Below, piece by piece: positions 50,570 to 63,500 of a stretch of DNA of 64,000 nucleotides (position 1 is the stretch's first letter; each line of letters begins with the position of its first letter). The DNA is from Mesostigma viride (lineage: Eukaryota; Streptophyta; Mesostigmatophyceae; Mesostigmatales; Mesostigmataceae), in the NCBI GenBank assembly GCA_009746045.1, contig RPFO01001598.1, forward strand, positions 442,501 through 506,500. Reading direction: 5' to 3'. A model generated the notes under the pieces. That model was not told where the DNA came from. It ran no database searches and worked only from the letters and a program-made list of their open reading frames with translations. The translations under genes were made by a program, and so were the position numbers.

Positions 50570-51659
50570 CCCATTATGTTTTCCTTTCAGGTTGAAGGCT
50601 AGCGACTTCAAGCCTGACCCTGCCCAGCTAGGAGACTGACTCCAAGCTGACTGAGGTGCTGAGCAACTGACACCCATACTGCAACATCTGGACTGAAAAA
50701 GATGGGCCCCAGAACTCGTGCAATACTTGTGATGGCATCACGTTTAGCTCAACATGCCCGGGGAGTTCCTCCTCCTCGCGAGCTCACAAGGGAGATAGCT
50801 ATGCCTGTCTGCCTATCCAGGGAGTGCACCACCAGCCAAGAGAGCCCTTGTAAAAAAAAATGCCAAGGTAACCGTTTAAGAGGTTCCATGTTGTTCCATC
50901 ATCATCGCCCACTCAGAGAGAAAATACCCAGCCAGGCTGGGTCAACTGAGCTCAGGTTACCTGCAACCTGAGGAGTGACAGTGGACAGGTTTATTGCACC
51001 CTGCACTGTCCATGTTGTACCTGCACAACATGTGAGGACCAGCCACCCCTGCCCTGCACAGAGGGGCTGAAGTCCGAGTGACAGGTGACAGGACTATGAC
51101 ATCCTGAACCTGGCCACATTGCACCTGCACAACGTGGGAGACCAGCCACCCCTGCCCTGCACATGGGTGACTGAAGTCCTGGTGACAGGTGACAGGAATA
51201 TTTCATCCTGCACCTGTGCTGAGCACGTTGTACTATACAACATGACAGCACCCATGCCTGTACTGCCACTGAACAGTAAGGCCAGGTGGCCCAGGATAGC
51301 CACAGTGAACTGGGGTCCTGGGTAACCACCTGTCAAGGGAGCTTTGACCCTCCACTTGAATGGGGGCACCTGAGCCTGAGCTCAAGGCCATTCCACCAAG
51401 GCATACGCCCTAGGGAATAAAGGTGTGAGATACATCCCATGCCCACCTATGAAGGTGTGCATAACGAAATTCCATGGTGTTGAGAAAATCAAAACAGATT
51501 TTATTGGGCATAGGGCACGCAAATGTATGAAAACAGACTCCAACCAACCCCCCTTGCTGGAAGCCACAACCTACCCCTTGGACCTGCCCAAGGGGTACTG
51601 GGTGACCTAGGCAGCCCTGGTGGACAGGACCCTGCTAGGCGTCCCCCCTATGGGGCAGG

Positions 51660-52293
51660 GTTGGCGTGTATCTGCTCATCTGGAAGCAACTGAAAACGAT
51701 CGAGCAAGATCCGGCCGTTCACCGCAATGAACGCCGGGATGTCGTCCTCTCCAAGGGGGAGAAGATGGGGTGGGCGCCCGAACATGACCGGGGGCGGAAC
51801 ATGTTCCCCATACCGGTCAATGTCCATGGTGGCCATCTGTCGGCCCACGGAAAGGTTGCCAGACGTCGCAGGTGTCTGCGACGAAAGCTCAAGCGAAGGC
51901 CGAGGCCTCGCAGGCGGCACCTCGCCATCCTCCTCGGAGGAATCACTCCGCTCACGACCCCCGTCACCTGCGACGGGTGAACGTCGTGCCCGGGGACCTG
52001 CCCCCCAGGTGCCATGGCGGACAAACCGCCAGTGGCAAACGGCCGCCCGCTCGCCATCCCCGGGCGCCGGGCCCCACCTGCGGGCCCCGACGCCTGGGTT
52101 GGTCAGCGACCACCGTGCGGAAGGGGACGTTGGGCGTCACCCTCGCATCGGTGGTGGAGGGCGTGCCCTCCGGCGAAAGGCGGGGTGAGGTGCGCCTGGC
52201 AGGCGCCTTCCCCTTGTTGTTGTTGCCGTTGTTGCCGTTGTTGGACGCCATATCTTTTTTTTGCTTAAAAAAAATATCGAACTTTTCAGTCCA
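51660..52293 (-). pseudogene. Truncated gag remnant of the deleted element
   Basis: Encodes the Gag N-terminus (MASNNGNNGNNNKGKAP from about 52251 downward) to the ATACACGC deletion point. It keeps the C4 run that the full copy lacks, but has its own single-base losses in G and C runs (near 52060 and 51990), so the frame is still broken. Not functional. Confidence 0.75.
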
Positions 52294-52748
52294 AGTTGGA
52301 TGGAGACTAGGGACGACGAACAACTGCGAAAGCTGAGAGCGAATGATGATTGTATTACAATAATACAATGAGAGAGCGGTGAAAGCTGAGGGCTCAGAAT
52401 GGAACTGGGCAGACTCGGGTGCTGTGGCACTCCCCAGTGCTACGCCTATATGCCTATGGCGGTGCTACCTGCAGCACACGACCAGTGGACAAGTGTACAC
52501 TGCAATGCCATGCGACCACGTCACTAGCATCCAGCTAAGACTCGGCCCGTCAGGCCCGGCTACACCGGACCTGGCGGGTCGAACTAGCACCTAGGAACAG
52601 TCTGGCACTAACCGCACATCGGTCCACATGACACCTCAGTACCGTACACCCTGCCGTACTGTACTGAGGTGTCCCGCTCAGCCGCGGTAGGCAATACGCG
52701 GCGCGCAGGCCGGAAATCCGTGTGTCAGCCTAAGCATCTCATCTAACT
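52294..52748 (-). repeat. LTR (5' LTR of the deleted element)
   Basis: 455 bp; appears identical to 50115-50569 by eye. Followed by the GCACC target duplication. Confidence 0.92.
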
Positions 52749-52939
52749 GCACCCGGCTACTGCTATGTTACATCGTTGGTCTGCTTCCATGGTGCAAAAA
52801 CATAAAAACGGGATGACGGGGCATGGCGTACAGGCGGAGGGGGAATCCAAGGACGCAGCTTGGGTGCGGGGGAGGGTGCGTGGAAAACCCCTCACGGGTT
52901 GGCAGGTTTCCAAAAAAATTTTCCCCTCGCACCCCGCGT

Positions 52940-53006
52940 GGAAAACGCGAAGGCTCCGCCTCGCCCGCGGTAAGGCTGCGGGCTCCGCTCTGCCTTTGCG
53001 TTTTCC
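52940..53006. repeat. Long imperfect hairpin in module C
   Basis: GGAAAACGCGAAGGC (52940-52954) and GCCTTTGCGTTTTCC (52992-53006) pair at 14 of 15 positions around a GC-rich loop. Mirrored in the minus copy near 59490-59555. Confidence 0.8.
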
Positions 53007-53498
53007 CCGCCCCCCACGAGGGGGGGGACGTGTAAGGACCCACCTGTGTGGCGGGCCCGTCACTGGGGTTGTGTTTTATCCGGCGTGTCTTTACCCTCGA
53101 CGAGTTGCACCTCTTGGGGTGAGGGGATGTGTGCTGGGCCTGGGGATGAATCATCCTGCTCAGGAAGACTATTAGCTCCCCCGTTGTATTGCCGCCTGGC
53201 TAGGCTGATGGAGCCGCTGGTAGCGGCAGGGGACACGGGGGCAACGGGAGGCGGGGTCACGCGACAGCCTGCGGCCGAGGGCCAGGTTGGGGGTGTAGGG
53301 TATTACAAGTCCAGGTCCTCATGACTGGCCCAGGTGAGTTGGCCCTGGTAATGTGATGTCCTAGCCACCTGTCGGGTGGCCTAGTTAGTCTAGAGTCTCA
53401 GATTGGCTACGGCCTTGACGTGGGCTTATCACTTATATGTAATAAATCTGGTTCTTCTGGCAGCCCCTCACTCCAATGGGATAAAGCAATGATTGGAT

Positions 53499-54027
53499 TT
53501 TGTGAGCTCACGCTCGTATTATCTATGACTTGCGGCATACTCAAAGGGGGAGGGGCGGCCGCAGTAGTCAGTCCGACTAGAAGTGAGGGGGGGGTAGTGT
53601 GGACCGGGGGTGGCGCGGCGCCACTGGCCTTTTGGTCAGTGGGCTGGCGCGCGCCACGGCACCACTGGCCTTTTTGGTCAGTGGGCTGGCGCGCGTCACG
53701 GTGCCACTGGCCTTTTGGTCAGTGGGCTGGCACGCGCCACCCCAGGGCGGTCCGACTACTTAGGGTTGTGGTACTGCCACAATTAGGCCTCTTTGCAGCT
53801 CCCACCCGCCCTCCCTCGCTGCTTGAGGGTATTACAAGTCCAGGTCCTCATGACTGGCCCAGGTGAGTTGGCCCTGGTAATGTGATGTCCTAGCCACCTG
53901 TCGGGTGGCCTAGTTAGTCTAGAGTCTCAGATTGGCTACGGCCTTGACGTGGGCTTATCACTTATATGTAATAAATCTGGTTCTTCTGGCAGCCCCTCAC
54001 TCCAATGGGATAAAGCAATGATTGGAT
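53499..54027 (+). mobile_element. Short 529-bp derivative (A-spacer-D) of the composite element
   Basis: Joined directly to the end of the long unit (GATTGGAT|TTTGTGAG). It has the same A start and D end as the long unit, with about 1.06 kb of B and C replaced by a 26-bp filler (CCCACCCGCCCTCCCTCGCT and 6 more). This is the pattern of an internally deleted non-autonomous copy, here in a head-to-tail dimer with its parent. Confidence 0.75.
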
Positions 54028-57000
54028 GTGTGTGTGCACTCGCCCCTTGCGTGCGCGGTGGATGTACGTGTGTGTGCAGGCGTCCCTTGCGTGCGCGGTG
54101 TATGTACGTGTGTGTGCATGCCGGCCCTTGCGTGCATGGTGTGTGTACGTGTGTGTGCAGCCGCCCCTTGCGTGCGCGGTGTATGTACATGTGAGTGCCG
54201 TCGCCCCAAGCGTGCATGGTGTGTGTACGTGTGTGTGCAGCCGGCCCTTGCGTGCATGGTGTGTGTACGTGTGTGTGCAGCCGCCCCTTGCGTGCGCGGT
54301 GGATGTACGTGTGTGTGCAGCCGCCCCTTGCGTGCATGGTGTGTGTACGTGTGTGTGCAGCCGCCCCTTGCGTGCGCGGTGTATGTACGTGTGTGTGCAT
54401 GCCGGCCCTTGCGTGCATGGTGTGTGTACGTGTGTGTGCAGCCGCCCCTTGCGTGCGCGGTGTATGTACATGTGAGTGCCGTCGCCCCAAGCGTGCATGG
54501 TGTGTGTACGTGTGTGTGCAGTTGCCCCTTGCGTGCGCGGTGGATGTACGTGTGTGTGCACTCGCCCCTTGCGTGCGCGGTGGATGTACGTGTGTGTGCA
54601 CTCGCCCCTTGCGTGCGCGGTGGATGTACGTGTGTGTGCAGGCGTCCCTTGCGTGCGTGGTGTATGTACATGTGAGTGCCGTCGCCCCAAGCGTGCATGG
54701 TGTGTGTACGTGTGTGTGCAGTTGCCCCTTGCGTGCATGGTGTGTGTACGTGTGTGTGCAGCCGCCCCTTGCGTGCGCGGTGTATGTACGTGTGTGTGCA
54801 GTCGCTCCTTGCGTGCATGGTGTGTGTACGGGTGTGTGCATGCCGGCCCTTGCGTGCATGGTGTGTGTACGTGTGTGTGCACTCGCCCCTTGCGTGCGCG
54901 GTGGATGTACGTGTGTGTGCAGGCGTCCCTTGCGTGCGTGGTGTATGTACATGTGAGTGCCGTCGCCCCAAGCGTGCATGGTGTGTGTACGTGTGTGTGC
55001 AGTTGCCCCTTGCGTGCATGGTGTGTGTACGTGTGTGTGCAGCCGCCCCTTGCGTGCGCGGTGTATGTACGTGTGTGTGCAGTCGCTCCTTGCGTGCATG
55101 GTGTGTGTACGTGTGTGTGCATGCCGGCCCTTGCGTGCATGGTGTGTGTACGTGGGTGTGCAGTTGCCCCTTGCTTGCGCGGTGTATGTACATGTGAGTG
55201 CAGTCGCTCCTTGCGTGCGCGGTGTATGTACGTGTGTGTGCACTCGCCCCTTGCGTGCGCGGTGGATGTACGTGTGTGTGCAGCCGCCCCTTGCGTGCAT
55301 GGTGTGTGTACGTGTGTGTGCAGCCGCCCCTTGCGTGCGCGGTGTATGTACGTGTGTGTGCATGCCGGCCCTTGCGTGCATGGTGTGTGTACGTGTGTGT
55401 GCAGCCGCCCCTTGCGTGCGCGGTGTATGTACATGTGAGTGCCGTCGCCCCAAGCGTGCATGGTGTGTGTACGTGTGTGTGCAGGCGTCCCTTGCGTGCG
55501 TGGTGTGTGTACATGTGAGTGCAGCCGGCCCTTGCGTGCGCGGTGGATGTACGTGTGTGTGCAGCCGCCCCTTGCGTGCATGGTGTGTGTACGTGTGTGT
55601 GCAGCCGCCCCTTGCGTGCGCGGTGTATGTACGTGTGTGTGCCGTCGCCCCAAGCGTGCATGGTGTGTGTACGTGTGTGTGCAGTTGCCCCTTGCGTGCG
55701 CGGTGGATGTACGTGTGTGTGCACTTGCCCCTTGCGTGCATGGTGTATGTACATGTGAGTGCAGCCGGCCCCTTGCGTGCATGGTGTATGTACACGTGTG
55801 TGCAGCCGCCCCTTGCGTGCATGGTGTATGTACATGTGAGTGCAGCCGTCCCTTGCGTGCGCGGTAGATCTACGTGCGCGGTGTGTGTACGTGTGAGTGC
55901 AGCCGGCCCCTTGCGTGCATGGTGTATGTACATGTGTGTGCAGCCGCCCCTTCCGTGCATGGTGTGTGTACGTGTGTGTGCATGCAGCCGGCCCTTGCCC
56001 CCGTGCGCGGTGTGTGTGTAAGTGTGCGTGCACTCGCCCCTTGCGTGCATGGTGTATGTACATGTGAGTGCAGCCGGCCCCTTGCGTGCATGGTGTATGT
56101 ACACGTGTGTGCAGCCGCCCCTTGCGTGCATGGTGTATGTACATGTGAGTGCAGCCGTCCCTTGCGTGCGTGGTGGATCTACGTGCGCGGTGTGTGTACG
56201 TGTGAGTGCAGCCGGCCCCTTGCGTGCATGGTGTATGTACATGTGTGTGCAGCCGCCCCTTCCGTGCATGGTGTGTGTACGTGTGTGTGCATGCAGCCGG
56301 CCCCTTGCGTGCATGGTGTATGTACATGTGTGTGCATGCCGGCCCTTGCGTGCATGGTGTGTGTACGTGTGTGTGCAGCCGCCCCTTGCGTGCGCGGTGG
56401 ATGTACGTGTGTGTGCAGCCGCCCCTTGCGTGCATGGTGTGTGTACGTGTGTGTGCAGCCGCCCCTGGCGTGCGCGGTGTATGTACGTGTGTGTGCATGC
56501 CGGCCCTTGCGTGCATGGTGTGTGTACGTGTGTGTGCAGCCGCCCCTTGCGTGCGCGGTGTATGTACATGTGAGTGCCGTCGCCCCAAGCGTGCATGGTG
56601 TGTGTACGTGTGTGTGCAGTTGCCCCTTGCGTGCGCGGTGTATGTACATGTGAGTGCAGCCGGCCCCTTGCGTGCGCGGTGTGTGTACGTGTGTGTGCAG
56701 TTGCCCCTTGCGTGCGCGGTGGATGTACGTGTGTGTGCAGGCGTCCCTTGCGTGCATGGTGGATGTACGTGTGTGTGCAGGCGTCCCTTGCGTGCGCGGT
56801 GTGTGTGTAAGTGTGCGTGCACTCGCCCCTTGCGTGCATGGTGTATGTACACGTGTGTGCAGCCGCCCCTTGCGTGCATGGTGTATGTACATGTGTGTGC
56901 AGCCGCCCCTTCCGTGCATGGTGTGTGTACGTGTGTGTGCAGCCGCCCCTTGCGTGCGCGGTGTATGTACATGTGAGTGCAGCCGGCCCCTTGCGTGCAT

Positions 57001-58467
57001 GGTGTATGTACATGTGTGTGCAGCCGCCCCTTCCGTGCATGGTGTGTGTACGTGTGTGTGCAGCCGGCCCCTTGCGTGCATGGTGTATGTACATGTGTGT
57101 GCATGCCGGCCCTTGCGTGCATGGTGTGTGTACGTGTGTGTGCAGCCGCCCCTTGCGTGCGCGGTGGATGTACGTGTGTGTGCAGCCGCCCCTTGCGTGC
57201 ATGGTGTGTGTACGTGTGTGTGCAGCCGCCCCTTGCGTGCGCGGTGTATGTACGTGTGTGTGCATGCCGGCCCTTGCGTGCATGGTGTGTGTACGTGTGT
57301 GTGCAGCCGCCCCTTGCGTGCGCGGTGTATGTACATGTGAGTGCCGTCGCCCCAAGCGTGCATGGTGTGTGTACGTGTGTGTGCAGCCGGCCCTTGCGTG
57401 CATGGTGTGTGTACGTGTGTGTGCAGCCGCCCCTTGCGTGCGCGGTGGATGTACGTGTGTGTGCAGCCGCCCCTTGCGTGCATGGTGTGTGTACGTGTGT
57501 GTGCAGCCGCCCCTTGCGTGCGCGGTGTATGTACGTGTGTGTGCATGCCGGCCCTTGCGTGCATGGTGTGTGTACGTGTGTGTGCAGCCGCCCCTTCCGT
57601 GCGCGGTGTATGTACATGTGAGTGCCGTCGCCCCAAGCGTGCATGGTGTGTGTACGTGTGTGTGCAGTTGCCCCTTGCGTGCGCGGTGGATGTACGTGTG
57701 TGTGCACTCGCCCCTTGCGTGCGCGGTGGATGTACGTGTGTGTGCACTCGCCCCTTGCGTGCGCGGTGGATGTACGTGTGTGTGCAGGCGTCCCTTGCGT
57801 GCGTGGTGTATGTACATGTGAGTGCCGTCGCCCCAAGCGTGCATGGTGTGTGTACGTGTGTGTGCAGTTGCCCCTTGCGTGCATGGTGTGTGTACGTGTG
57901 TGTGCAGCCGCCCCTTGCGTGCGCGGTGTATGTACGTGTGTGTGCAGTCGCTCCTTGCGTGCATGGTGTGTGTACGGGTGTGTGCATGCCGGCCCTTGCG
58001 TGCATGGTGTGTGTACGTGTGTGTGCATGCCGGCCCTTGCGTGCATGGTGTGTGTACGTGGGTGTGCAGCCGCCCCTTGCGTGCATGGTGTGTGTACGGG
58101 TGTGTGCATGCCGGCCCTTGCGTGCATGGTGTGTGTACGTGTGTGTGCACTCGCCCCTTGCGTGCGCGGTGGATGTACGTGTGTGTGTGCACTCGCCCCT
58201 TGCGTGCGCGGTGGATGTACGTGTGTGTGCAGGCGTCCCTTGCGTGCGTGGTGTATGTACATGTGAGTGCCGTCGCCCCAAGCGTGCATGGTGTGTGTAC
58301 GTGTGTGTGCAGTTGCCCCTTGCGTGCATGGTGTGTGTACGTGTGTGTGCAGCCGCCCCTTGCGTGCGCGGTGTATGTACGTGTGTGTGCAGTCGCTCCT
58401 TGCGTGCATGGTGTGTGTACGGGTGTGTGCATGCCGGCCCTTGCGTGCATGGTGTGTGTACGTGTGT
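54028..58467. repeat. 40-bp satellite array, block 3
   Basis: About 111 monomers, same strand as the other blocks, lying between the inverted composite copies. The segment from about 55870 to 58440 matches block 4 (61920-63900 and on) with an offset near 6.05 kb. One irregular monomer (CGGCCCTTGCCCCCGTGCG, near 55990) marks a local rearrangement. Confidence 0.97.
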
Positions 58468-60590
58468 ATCCAATCATTGCTTTATCCCATTGGAGTGAGG
58501 GGCTGCCAGAAGAACCAGATTTATTACATATAAGTGATAAGCCCACGTCAAGGCCGTAGCCAATCTGAGACTCTAGACTAACTAGGCCACCCGACAGGTG
58601 GCTAGGACATCACATTACCAGGGCCAACTCACCTGGGCCAGTCATGAGGACCTGGACTTGTAATACCCTCAAGCAGCGAGGGAGGGCGGGTGGGAGCTGC
58701 AAAGAGGCCTAATTGTGGCAGTACCACAACCCTAAGTAGTCGGACCGCCCTGGGGTGGCGCGTGCCAGCCCACTGACCAAAAGGCCAGTGGCACCGTGAC
58801 GCGCGCCAGCCCACTGACCAAAAAGGCCAGTGGTGCCGTGGCGCGCGCCAGCCCACTGACCAAAAGGCCAGTGGCGCCGCGCCACCCCCGGTCCACACTA
58901 CCCCCCCTCACTTCTAGTCGGACTGACTACTGCGGCCGCCCCTCCCCCTTTGAGTATGCCGCAAGTCATAGATAATACGAGCGTGAGCTCACAAAATCCA
59001 ATCATTGCTTTATCCCATTGGAGTGAGGGGCTGCCAGAAGAACCAGATTTATTACATATAAGTGATAAGCCCACGTCAAGGCCGTAGCCAATCTGAGACT
59101 CTAGACTAACTAGGCCACCCGACAGGTGGCTAGGACATCACATTACCAGGGCCAACTCACCTGGGCCAGTCATGAGGACCTGGACTTGTAATACCCCACA
59201 CCCCCAACCTGGCCCTCGGCCGCAGGCTGTCGCGTGACCCCGCCTCCCGTTGCCCCCCGTGTCCCCTGCCGCTATACCAGCGGCTCCATCAGCCTAGCCA
59301 GGCGGCAATACAACGGGGGGAGCTAATAGTCTTCCTGAGCAGGATGATTCATCCCCAGGCCCAGCACACATCCCCTCACCCCAAAAGGTGCAGCTCGTCG
59401 AGGGTAAAGACACGCCGGATAAAACACAACCCCACGGGCCCGCCACACAGGTGGGTCCTTACCCGTCCCCCCCCTCGTGGGGGGCGGGGAAAACGCAAAG
59501 GCAGAGCGGAGCCCGCAGCCTTACCGCGGGCGAAGCGGAGCCTTCGCGTTTTCCACGCGGGGTGCGAGGGGAAAATTTTTTTGGAAACCTGCCAACCCGT
59601 GAGGGGTTTTCCACGCACCCTCCCCCGCACCCAAGCTGCGTCCTTGGATTCCCCCTCCGCCTGTACGCCATGCCCCGTCATCCCGTTTTTATGTTTTTGC
59701 ACCATGGAAGCAGACCAACGATGTAACATAGCAGTAGCCGGGTGCCCGTTAAGGCACCGGACCCTACCCTCTCGTCTGCAGCACGAGGCTCCTCCTCCTC
59801 CATGCGTTGGGTAAAATTCTGCCCTTATATACTGCATGGACACTTCCCCCAACAATTCGTCACCTCGCCATACCCCGCACCTCCCCTTCTGGCCCACGCC
59901 GGCCGGAGGGAATACGCCAGGCGAACTGAATTTCAGGTTTCGGCAGCTTGGCCCACGCAATACTGTTTTACAGTGATTCCTGCACCATCTCACGATTTTT
60001 ACCACCCGCCTGCACTATTCCACAGCTCCCGTCGACTGTGGCCTGGCCTGCCCAAATCATCTCGTGGCAGGAGATGATGTTCCATAGTGTCGGTCGGCGC
60101 CCAAATAATGCAGTGGAAATCGAGTCCTGTACTTCGAAAAACAGGGGCCCCGCCACCTTCCCCCCTCGGCGGCCAAAAATTTAAATCACTCTGGGCCCTC
60201 CCGAATAAACGGGAAGGCTGGTAGCCATCGACTAATTTGGGCTTGTGCCGCCATGGCCAGCCGCCACCGAATTTCGATGGTCGCGAGAGCTGCAAAGAGG
60301 CCTAATTGTGGCAGTACCACAACCCTAAGTAGTCGGACCGCCCTGGGGTGGCGCGTGCCAGCCCACTGACCAAAAGGCCAGTGGCACCGTGACGCGCGCC
60401 AGCCCACTGACCAAAAAGGCCAGTGGTGCCGTGGCGCGCGCCAGCCCACTGACCAAAAGGCCAGTGGCGCCGCGCCACCCCCGGTCCACACTACCCCCCC
60501 CCTCACTTCTAGTCGGACTGACTACTGCGGCTGCCCCTCCCCCTTTGAGTATGCCGCAAGTCATAGATAATACGAGCGTGAGCTCACAAA
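58468..60590 (-). mobile_element. Composite repeat element (minus copy), empty site
   Basis: 2123 bp, the reverse complement of the plus copy without the nested retrotransposon. Order on the plus strand: D (58468), spacer, A (to about 58996), D, C, B, A (ends 60590). The retrotransposon target is uninterrupted here as GGGTGCCCG near 59740. The flanks GTACGTGTGT and GTGCATGCCGG join to a normal satellite monomer, so it inserted cleanly into satellite with at most a very short, GT-masked target duplication. No coding ORF. Confidence 0.82.
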
Positions 60591-63500
60591 GTGCATGCCG
60601 GCCCTTGCGTGCATGGTGTGTGTACGTGTGTGTGCAGTTGCCCCTTGCGTGCGCGGTGTATGTACATGTGAGTGCAGTCGCTCCTTGCGTGCGCGGTGTA
60701 TGTACGTGTGTGTGCACTCGCCCCTTGCGTGCGCGGTGGATGTACGTGTGTGTGCACTCGCCCCTTGCGTGCGCGGTGGATGTACGTGTGTGTGCAGGCG
60801 TCCCTTGCGTGCGTGGTGTATGTACGTGTGTGTGCAGTTGCCCCAAGCGTGCATGGTGTGTGTACGTGTGTGTGCAGTTGCCCCTTGCGTGCATGGTGTG
60901 TGTACGTGTGTGTGCAGCCGCCCCTTGCGTGCGCGGTGTATGTACGTGTGTGTGCAGGCGTCCCTTGCGTGCGTGGTGTATGTACGTGTGTGTGCAGCCG
61001 GCCCTTGCGTGCATGGTGTGTGTACGTGTGTGTGCAGTTGCCCCTTGCGTGCATGGTGTGTGTACATGTGAGTGCAGTCGCTCCTTGCGTGCGCGGTGGA
61101 TGTACGTGTGTGTGCACTTGCCCCTTGCGTGCGCGATGGATGTACGTGTGTGTGCAGCCGGCCCTTGCGTGCATGGTGGATGTACATGTGAGTGCAGCCG
61201 GCCCTTGCGTGCGCGGTGGATGTACGTGTGTGTGCAGCCGCCCCTTGCGTGCATGGTGTGTGTACGTGTGTGTGCAGCCGCCCCTTGCGTGCGCGGTGTA
61301 TGTACGTGTGTGTGCATGCCGGCCCTTGCGTGCATGGTGTGTGTACGTGTGTGTGCAGCCGCCCCTTGCGTGCGCGGTGTATGTACATGTGAGTGCCGTC
61401 GCCCCAAGCGTGCATGGTGTGTGTACGTGTGTGTGCAGTTGCCCCTTGCGTGCGCGGTGGATGTACGTGTGTGTGCAGCCGGCCCTTGCGTGCATGGTGG
61501 ATGTACGTGTGTGTGCAGGCGTCCCTTGCGTGCGCGGTGTGTGTGTAAGTGTGCGTGCACTCGCCCCTTGCGTGCGCGGTGGATGTACGTGACAGTGTGT
61601 GCAGGCGTCCCTTGCGTGCGCGGTGGATGTACGTGTGTGTGCACTTGCCCCTTGCGTGCGCGATGGATGTACGTGTGTGTGCACTCGCCCCTTGCGTGCG
61701 CGGTGGATGTACGTGTGTGCAGGCGTCCCTTGCGTGCGTGGTGTATGTACATGTGAGTGCCGTCGCCCCAAGCGTGCATGGTGTGTGTACGTGTGTGTGC
61801 AGGCGTCCCTTGCGTGCGTGGTGTGTGTACATGTGAGTGCAGCCGGCCCTTGCGTGCGCGGTGGATGTACGTGTGTGTGCAGCCGCCCCTTGCGTGCATG
61901 GTGTGTGTACGTGTGTGTGCAGCCGCCCCTTGCGTGCGCGGTGTATGTACGTGTGTGTGCCGTCGCCCCAAGCGTGCATGGTGTGTGTACGTGTGTGTGC
62001 AGTTGCCCCTTGCGTGCGCGGTGGATGTACGTGTGTGTGCACTTGCCCCTTGCGTGCGCGGTGTGTGTGTAAGTGTGCGTGCACTCGCCCCTTGCGTGCA
62101 TGGTGTATGTACATGTGAGTGCAGCCGGCCCCTTGCGTGCATGGTGTATGTACACGTGTGTGCAGCCGCCCCTTGCGTGCATGGTGTATGTACATGTGAG
62201 TGCAGCCGTCCCTTGCGTGCGCGGTGGATCTACGTGCGCGGTGTGTGTACGTGTGAGTGCAGCCGGCCCCTTGCGTGCATGGTGTATGTACATGTGTGTG
62301 CAGCCGCCCCTTCCGTGCATGGTGTGTGTACGTGTGTGTGCATGCAGCTGGCCCCTTGCGTGCATGGTGTATGTACATGTGTGTGCATGCCGGCCCTTGC
62401 GTGCATGGTGTGTGTACGTGTGTGTGCAGCCGCCCCTTGCGTGCGCGGTGGATGTACGTGTGTGTGCAGCCGCCCCTTGCGTGCATGGTGTGTGTACGTG
62501 TGTGTGCAGCCGCCCCTGGCGTGCGCGGTGTATGTACGTGTGTGTGCATGCCGGCCCTTGCGTGCATGGTGTGTGTACGTGTGTGTGCAGCCGCCCCTTG
62601 CGTGCGCGGTGTATGTACATGTGAGTGCCGTCGCCCCAAGCGTGCATGGTGTGTGTACGTGTGTGTGCAGTTGCCCCTTGCGTGCGCGGTGTATGTACAT
62701 GTGAGTGCAGCCGGCCCCTTGCGTGCGCGGTGTGTGTACGTGTGTGTGCAGTTGCCCCTTGCGTGCGCGGTGGATGTACGTGTGTGTGCAGGCGTCCCTT
62801 GCGTGCATGGTGGATGTACGTGTGTGTGCAGGCGTCCCTTGCGTGCGCGGTGTGTGTGTAAGTGTGCGTGCACTCGCCCCTTGCGTGCATGGTGTATGTA
62901 CACGTGTGTGCAGCCGCCCCTTGCGTGCATGGTGTATGTACATGTGTGTGCAGCCGCCCCTTCCGTGCATGGTGTGTGTACGTGTGTGTGCAGCCGCCCC
63001 TTGCGTGCGCGGTGTATGTACATGTGAGTGCAGCCGGCCCCTTGCGTGCATGGTGTATGTACATGTGTGTGCAGCCGCCCCTTCCGTGCATGGTGTGTGT
63101 ACGTGTGTGTGCAGCCGGCCCTTGCGTGCATGGTGTATGTACATGTGTGTGCATGCCGGCCCTTGCGTGCATGGTGTGTGTACGTGTGTGTGCAGCCGCC
63201 CCTTGCGTGCGCGGTGGATGTACGTGTGTGTGCAGCCGCCCCTTGCGTGCATGGTGTGTGTACGTGTGTGTGCAGCCGCCCCTTGCGTGCGCGGTGTATG
63301 TACGTGTGTGTGCATGCCGGCCCTTGCGTGCATGGTGTGTGTACGTGTGTGTGCAGCCGCCCCTTGCGTGCGCGGTGTATGTACATGTGAGTGCCGTCGC
63401 CCCAAGCGTGCATGGTGTGTGTACGTGTGTGTGCAGCCGGCCCTTGCGTGCATGGTGTGTGTACGTGTGTGTGCAGCCGCCCCTTGCGTGCGCGGTGGAT

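Larger units (their letters stand above)
50115..52748 (-). mobile_element. Internally deleted Copia-like element, 2.6 kb, nested
   Basis: Same family as the 31632-40134 element, opposite orientation. LTRs at 50115-50569 and 52294-52748 (455 bp each, sharing private changes such as GAGAGAGCGGTG). The target duplication GCACC is at 50110-50114 and 52749-52753. The interior keeps the PBS side with the Gag start and the 3' non-coding part, but lacks about 5.87 kb corresponding to roughly 32720-38585 of the full element; the junction is at about 51660. All integrase, protease, RT and RNase H sequence is gone. Intact LTRs and target duplication suggest it was mobilised in trans after the deletion arose. 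Confidence 0.93.
49267..54027 (+). mobile_element. Composite repeat element (plus copy), with nested retrotransposon
   Basis: Sits between satellite blocks 2 and 3. Without the nested insertion it is 2122 bp and matches the minus copy at 58468-60590 end to end. Layout: module A (49267-49567), module B, nested LTR element, module C, module D (ends GATTGGAT at 53498), then a second A (53499-53800), a 26-bp spacer and a second D ending at 54027. It begins TTTGTGAGCTCACG (with a 10-bp palindrome) and ends CAATGATTGGAT; no terminal inverted repeats. A TATATAAG box (50024-50031) in B and TAATAAA in D could be transcription signals, so it may be an LTR-like or other non-autonomous element. No protein-coding ORF. 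Confidence 0.8.

Noticed and set aside
49267..54027. Composite element as a Helitron or a TIR DNA transposon
   Set aside because: No terminal inverted repeats, no TC...CTRR ends, and no recognisable transposase or helicase. Class left open.
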